Assembly (NCBI RefSeq): GCF_025698545.1
Contig: NC_068576.1
Location: 55,030,094-55,094,093, forward strand
Origin: Gossypium raimondii
Taxonomy: Eukaryota; Streptophyta; Magnoliopsida; Malvales; Malvaceae
DNA length: 64,000 nucleotides
Direction of reading: 5' to 3'
Translations under genes and position numbers: made by a program
The notes under the pieces: model-generated
The model's input: only the letters and a program-made list of their open reading frames with translations
Told to the model about the DNA's origin: nothing
The model's database searches: none
In this document: piece by piece, positions 59,449 to 64,000 of the stretch
How the letters are laid out: each line of letters begins with the position of its first letter
Position numbering within the stretch: the first letter of the stretch is position 1

Positions 59449-61301
59449 TTAAGCCAACATCAAACCTATCTCAGGTTTGGCTCGGGAACAAACAATCGTC
59501 GGGCTGCTACTACCGCTGCTATCAGACCATGAAGCAAGAGCTTTTTGCAAAACACCAGACGGTGAAGACACTGCGGTCATCGCTGGACTACAAGAATTTC
59601 CATTTCCCGCGACGGGAGACGAGGCAGTGGCACTCGGCCTTAGAACCTCGGCCAATGGGCCTCCTGGTGTAGAGCCAGGGGCTAACCAGCTAGAAAGGTG
59701 GCATTTGGAAGCGTATTCATGGTTCTCCTGATCATACTCGCACACCCCCAACCCCATACGGATAGGTCCTGTCTCATTATCCCTGAAGCTATTGATTCCC
59801 ATTGATAAAGAAAGGGATGAAAGAGTGAGCTTCCCATTAACAGAGGTTTCAGTTCCTGTGTTGGCAAGGTGGTCATCTGATACAGCAGTAGACCACGCAT
59901 CAATGAAACCTCTAGGTGGCGACTTTTCTACCGGAACTATCTCAGGGTTAAGAAGCCAAGGGCTAGTATTGCGTTGTTGGTCTTCTGCAGGACCGAAATT
60001 TGGACATGAAATCAAGTTCAGAGGCTCCTTCCCATAACTTTGGTTGACAGCATTGAACAAAGAACCTTCAGTAGCAGTCCCTATTTGCATGAGATGATGC
60101 CACTGCTGATCAGCTAGTGGAATAAGTTCGTTCATATCCCAGTCCGAAGTCCTACAATGGAAGATACCCGAAATTAATAATAATAAGAACTAAAGGCTAA
60201 AAACACACAAAAGTAGAACATGTTTTACTCACCTGGTTTCCTTGTAGAAAGAAACAGAGGTGAAAGGCCAAAATGGTGCAGCTTTGTCACTTGGCTGACC
60301 AAGAAAACAGGTGGTCTGGTTCTGGTTTAAGGGCTGAGCAACAAACTGTGGGCGAGTGGTGGAGGAAGATGAAGGATGTGCTTGACTAAGGGTATGGCGG
60401 GTCTTCTTATTAGGAAGTTCCACAGGCTTTCTTGAACGGGGACGACCTCTATGCAAGTGCCGCTCACAATACTTTTGGTCAGGCGCCGCATCTCTAGAGC
60501 ACCTCCATTTTTTCCCATCTGTTCTCCTACACCTCCCAGGCTCAACATCCGCTCTACCAGAAAACCTTGCCACTGTCCACACAACCCAAAAAACCATAAA
60601 TTTCACATCTACTGCCACATGAACAAAAAAACCAGACATCCCATCCCGTAATTGATGTAATAAAAAACACAAGTTATGAAGAGGTTACTGGCAGAATAGG
60701 AAGCAACTGAAACAGAGGGGCTCCCGATAGTAGGTATGAGAAGATCAAGAGGCACAGCAATGGAAGCTTTCATGTACTTGAATATCATAACTTGTCTCTG
60801 AAGCTCCTTATACTGTGAAAACGTGAAAGGAAACTCCAAAGAAGCCGCCATCCCTCCTGTTGTTACACAAAATCAAAACATCTCCACTGTCGGTCAAACA
60901 GACAAAAAAAACTTTACTCTCTGCCATAACTAATTGAATAAAGATGTGAAATTTTTCCTTTCCATTTCCTCTAGGGAACCAAGGAGATAAAAATAAAAAT
61001 AAAAAGCAAAGGAAAATTTTCTACCTGGGGATTTGAAGGCGGTGTGCGCAGTGGTGGTTGAAGTGGGGGAAATGTCAAAAGGCTGCTGTAATATCCTTAC
61101 ACCAACTGCACCGCCACTAGCAACAGTAGCAGCAAAACCAGAACTAGAATCACTGCTAGCCAAAACATCGTATATATTACTGGTCTTAGGCCTGTTGTTG
61201 TTATTACCCGTGGGACCATCATCAGCATCAACATCACCATAACCAACTACATATGATGGAAATGAACGGTGATGATGATTATCACAGTTGGCCATCATCA
61301 T
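59449..61301 (-). CDS. GRF: growth-regulating factor (QLQ and WRC domains)
   Basis: Four exons on minus (61301-61025, 60856-60689, 60572-60233, 60151-59449) join in frame to 495 aa. GRFs are nuclear transcription factors that promote cell proliferation in leaves with GIF co-activators. The QLQ domain is at about 101-136 ([21 protein letters not shown]), carrying Q-x3-L-x2-Q for GIF binding. The WRC domain is at about 157-200, with zinc ligands Cys163, Cys173, Cys184 and His187 (C-x9-C-x10-C-x2-H) and the nuclear-targeting [12 protein letters not shown] His/Asn/Ser-rich N-terminus precedes these and a Ser/Pro-rich tail follows. Three ATG codons in a row open the frame; 61301 is the first. The QLQ aromatic positions differ from the common PFTxxQWxELE form (Tyr108 for Trp), so I give no subfamily number. 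Confidence 0.94.
60418..60438 (-). promoter_or_regulatory. miR396 target site in GRF mRNA
   Basis: The codons for RSRKPVE read CGTTCAAGAAAGCCTGTGG plus AA on minus. This is the conserved miR396 complement in the WRC-coding region, with the usual single bulged base. Cleavage by miR396 limits GRF levels in maturing tissue. Confidence 0.9.
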
Positions 61302-61599
61302 CTTCTTAGGTACTAAATAACAATAACACCACTACTTTGAAAAGCTTCACAAACCCAAAATCAAAAGCTTCAATGCTACTACTTTCTTTAGCTACCTTGT
61401 CTGAAACGCTAAACTACAGCCAACACCCATATTGAAACCACTTTCCCCATTTAGGAAAACCCCTTTTTCCATCCCTTTTGAATATGCAGACAGTGAGTGG
61501 AACCCAAAACAGAAAAAGAAAAAAACTTACAGCCAAATACTATATCTTTTTTTTTCTCTCTTTAAAGGAGACCACCAAGCAAATCTCTTCTCTTTAAAT

Positions 61600-62690
61600 G
61601 ACTAGGCGATATGTATAGTTGAGTGTGGTGGAGTGTAGTGCGCGTGATGGATATGGGGTTTTATAGATATTTGAGATTATAAGGGGATGGGTTGCCGCCA
61701 TTCTCGGCCTTTGCTTTTGCTTCCATGCTTCCAACATTCGCATCACAGTAGTAGACAAAATAGTAAAAAGCAATTTTCTCTCTCTCTCTTATTCAACCGC
61801 ATCTCATTATTGTGCCCTGCCCCATCTATCGTTTTCTGCATGCAAAGCTAGAAAACACCGTACTTGCCAACTTTTTTTTTTGGGAGTGGTTTTCTCTCTC
61901 ATGCTGTCAAATACGAACCAGGGAGGACAGGATTTGGGCACCCAAGTTTCTCTAACACCCACCCCAATGCATTCCTTTGATTTGTTAAAGGTTAAAGTCA
62001 AACACTTGTTTCAATTTAATTAATGAAGTCCTTTTTTAGGGTAAATTCCATCCAAAATAATTAAATTATTATTAAGTTTAATTTTACATCTTTCAACTTT
62101 ACAATAATTATTAAATTATTTAAAACAATTATTTTTATAATTCAACTTTTTATTTCATAAATTATAATTTAAATATTTTTTTATTTTCAATATTAATTAT
62201 CGATCGATCTAGATTTAAAGTATTTTTATTTGTTATTAAGTACTGATCTATTATACTGATCATTAAATTATCGCTTTAAGTTTACTAACTTTTGGTTTGA
62301 TAATATTTATTGATTTTGTTTAAAAAACATACAATAATTTAACAATTAAGTTGAAACCTAAATGACATTAACTCCGCCAAAATCTTAATATTTTACCTTC
62401 TTCCCTTATGCTCTATTTGAGAATATGGATTTAAAATTTTATATTTTAATTTTAATTATTATGTAAATGATAAAAATAAAATGTATATATTATGAATAAA
62501 TTTATTAATATTCAATAAAATATATATTAAAAAATATAAAACATGTTTTAAGATTTTCAAATTCATTCGTAAATAAGTATATGAGAGAGCAATGGATTTG
62601 GAAAATTATCATAAATATCACATTTCTAAATAGTTGAGTACTCAACTTATACACTTTTAAAATCCAAATTTTAAAATCATAACTTCCAAC
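61600..62690. other. GRF upstream region grading into AT-rich spacer
   Basis: 61302-61620 is the likely 5' UTR and promoter, with pyrimidine-rich CTCTCTT stretches. 62.0-62.7 kb is AT-rich with nothing identifiable. Confidence 0.5.
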
Positions 62691-62695
62691 CACTA

Positions 62696-63602
62696 TCTTA
62701 TAAATTTTATTATTTTTAACACGTCGATCTAAATCGTAATTGTAATAGATACACAAGTTTTATAATTTTATCACGTGTTTTAAATCTAAACGTGATCAAT
62801 TTTGGTATTTAATTTAAAAAATTTACGGTGATCACCGTAAAAATATTTTAAAAACACAAAATAAATACCAAAATGGGTTATTTGCTTGAAATTTTACGGT
62901 GATCAATTTTGGTATTTATTTTATTTTTTGGATTATTGTGGTAAAAGAACTACATTTTACAAATGTTGAAGATATGTTATGTAATAAAAATTATTATTGG
63001 GATCAAAATGAAAAAATGAGATTGCTTTGAAAATATGTGTAAAATATTAGTAATTCTTCAAATTATGTTGTTATTGATTTGTTTATATGTGTAAAAATAT
63101 CAATAATTCTTCCAAAAAGAATAACAAAATGGTACAAAATTCACCCTCCACCATTTAGACCGTATTTTTACACCAGAAACTACTAATGATGCCCATCTCT
63201 CTCCCTCCACCCAAAAAAATATCTCTCCCTCCACCCCGAAAAATAATTTTTTTATACTGGTGCCATGCATCTCTCTCCCTCTCCAATCTTAAAAAATTAT
63301 TAAAAAAACACACATTATTTTGTAATGATGTTTCAATTATTGTGTTAGAAAAAAACATTGATGTCGTTCGTCTCTCTCCCTCCATCCCTGAAACTGTTTC
63401 AAACACCCTATTTTGGTAAATAATGATATTGGCATGCCATTTTAGTATTTAATTTTTTAATTTGTATTATACTGGTAAAAAAGTCCACTGTCTTATAAAT
63501 TTTATTAACACCGTATGTTTTTAACACGTCTGATCTAAATCGTAATTGCAATAGATACACAAGTTTTTACAATTTTATCTCGTGTTTTAAATCTAAACCG
63601 TC
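62696..63602. repeat. 100-bp direct repeats flanking about 700 bp
   Basis: Copies at 62696-62792 and 63491-63602 share CTTATAAATTTTATTA, then AACACGTC, GATCTAAATCGTAATTG, AATAGATACACAAGTTTT and TCGTGTTTTAAATCTAAA-like text. They could be small LTRs, an element's flanks or a duplicated segment. The stretch between them also has inverted ATTTTGGTATTTA copies (about 62805 and 62910). Confidence 0.55.
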
Positions 63603-63817
63603 ATTTAACACCCGATTAAAAAATGACTAAATTGATAGAAAATTTTAAGTGGTACAATACTAATACGTTAAAAATATAATTTACACTTAAAATTTGAATA
63701 ATAATTTAAATGGGTACGGGGAAATTAACCTAATAGTGGCTTTTTCAACTAAATAATACAAAAAATAAAATAAATAACTGAAATGGTATGCCCATAAGAT
63801 TATTTACCAAAATAATA
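63409..63817. repeat. inverted repeat pair near the right edge
   Basis: TATTTTGGTAAATAATGATA (63409 onward) is the near-complement of the stretch at about 63781-63817 (GGTATGCCCATAAGATTATT and following). Arms are about 38 bp. Possibly a fold-back element about 410 bp long; no TSD was established. The remaining 180 bp to the window end hold repeated GGTGGCACC phrases and no gene. Confidence 0.45.
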
Positions 63818-64000
63818 TGGTTTTATTGGTGTCGCCTTTCAAATTGGTGGCACCGGACTGAAATGTACTGATTTGAAGTATTTAGGGACCTGATATGCAA
63901 ATTTTTCATTTTGACTGGCTGCTAGAAGAAAATGTGAAAGGACGCCGCCTGATAGTGTGGTGGCACCAAACCTTAAATGTGGCTAATTACCTTGTAGGCC

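Noticed and set aside
60573-60672. Upstream extension of GRF exon 3 open frame
   Set aside because: It is intron 2; the acceptor at 60573 joins exon 2 in phase to give the conserved WRC region.

Overview
The window looks like nuclear DNA of a dicot plant, most likely cotton (Gossypium) or a close Malvaceae relative. The grounds are spliced genes with GT-AG introns, AT-rich spacers, typical dicot proteins, and long Ty3/gypsy-type LTRs carrying the ACACGG-CGTGTG motif clusters I associate with cotton repeats. The genus is an inference; no search was possible.

Left gene block (1-11.8 kb). A small three-exon gene (minus, 698-149) encodes a cysteine-rich protein like the C-terminal region of RIN13-type proteins. 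After a 4.5 kb AT-rich spacer come a caffeic acid O-methyltransferase (COMT, plus, four exons, 365 aa) and, convergent with it, a DMR6-type 2-oxoglutarate/Fe(II) dioxygenase (minus, four exons, 337 aa, with a 2.2 kb second intron). Between their 3' ends lies an exon-like relic with a small frame-breaking insertion.

Mobile-element block (11.9-38 kb). It opens with a cluster of fold-back, Mutator-like MITEs (9-bp target duplications) and a LINE RNase H relic. A nested LTR landscape follows: a decayed gypsy element (16.2-23.4 kb) with a tRNA-Met-type primer site and broken gag, split by a 3.1 kb solo LTR; then a shorter copia-like LTR with its own primer site, more ~3 kb gypsy LTRs (one an inverted solo LTR with a perfect 5-bp TSD) and a GC-rich repeat. 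Several of these LTRs carry, near the middle, tandem arrays of short hairpin-forming units. The arrays do not resemble each other in sequence, and in one of them the stem bases covary.

Right gene block (42.2-61.4 kb). In order: a clock pseudo-response regulator of the PRR5/PRR9 group (minus, eight exons, 635 aa) with evening-element, CCA1-site and G-box motifs upstream; a START-domain membrane protein (plus, six exons, 411 aa); a 75-aa conserved-looking small protein (minus); a DUF4228/PADRE protein (plus, 147 aa); a chloroplast small heat-shock protein HSP21 (minus, 230 aa) with heat-shock elements upstream; and a growth-regulating factor (minus, 495 aa, QLQ and WRC domains) with an intact miR396 target site. 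The last 2.4 kb is AT-rich repeat sequence.

The genes are independent plant loci, not an operon-like system. No CRISPR array, rRNA or convincing tRNA gene was seen. The least explained signals are the LTR hairpin arrays, the 0.8 kb fold-back element and the relic exon between COMT and DMR6.
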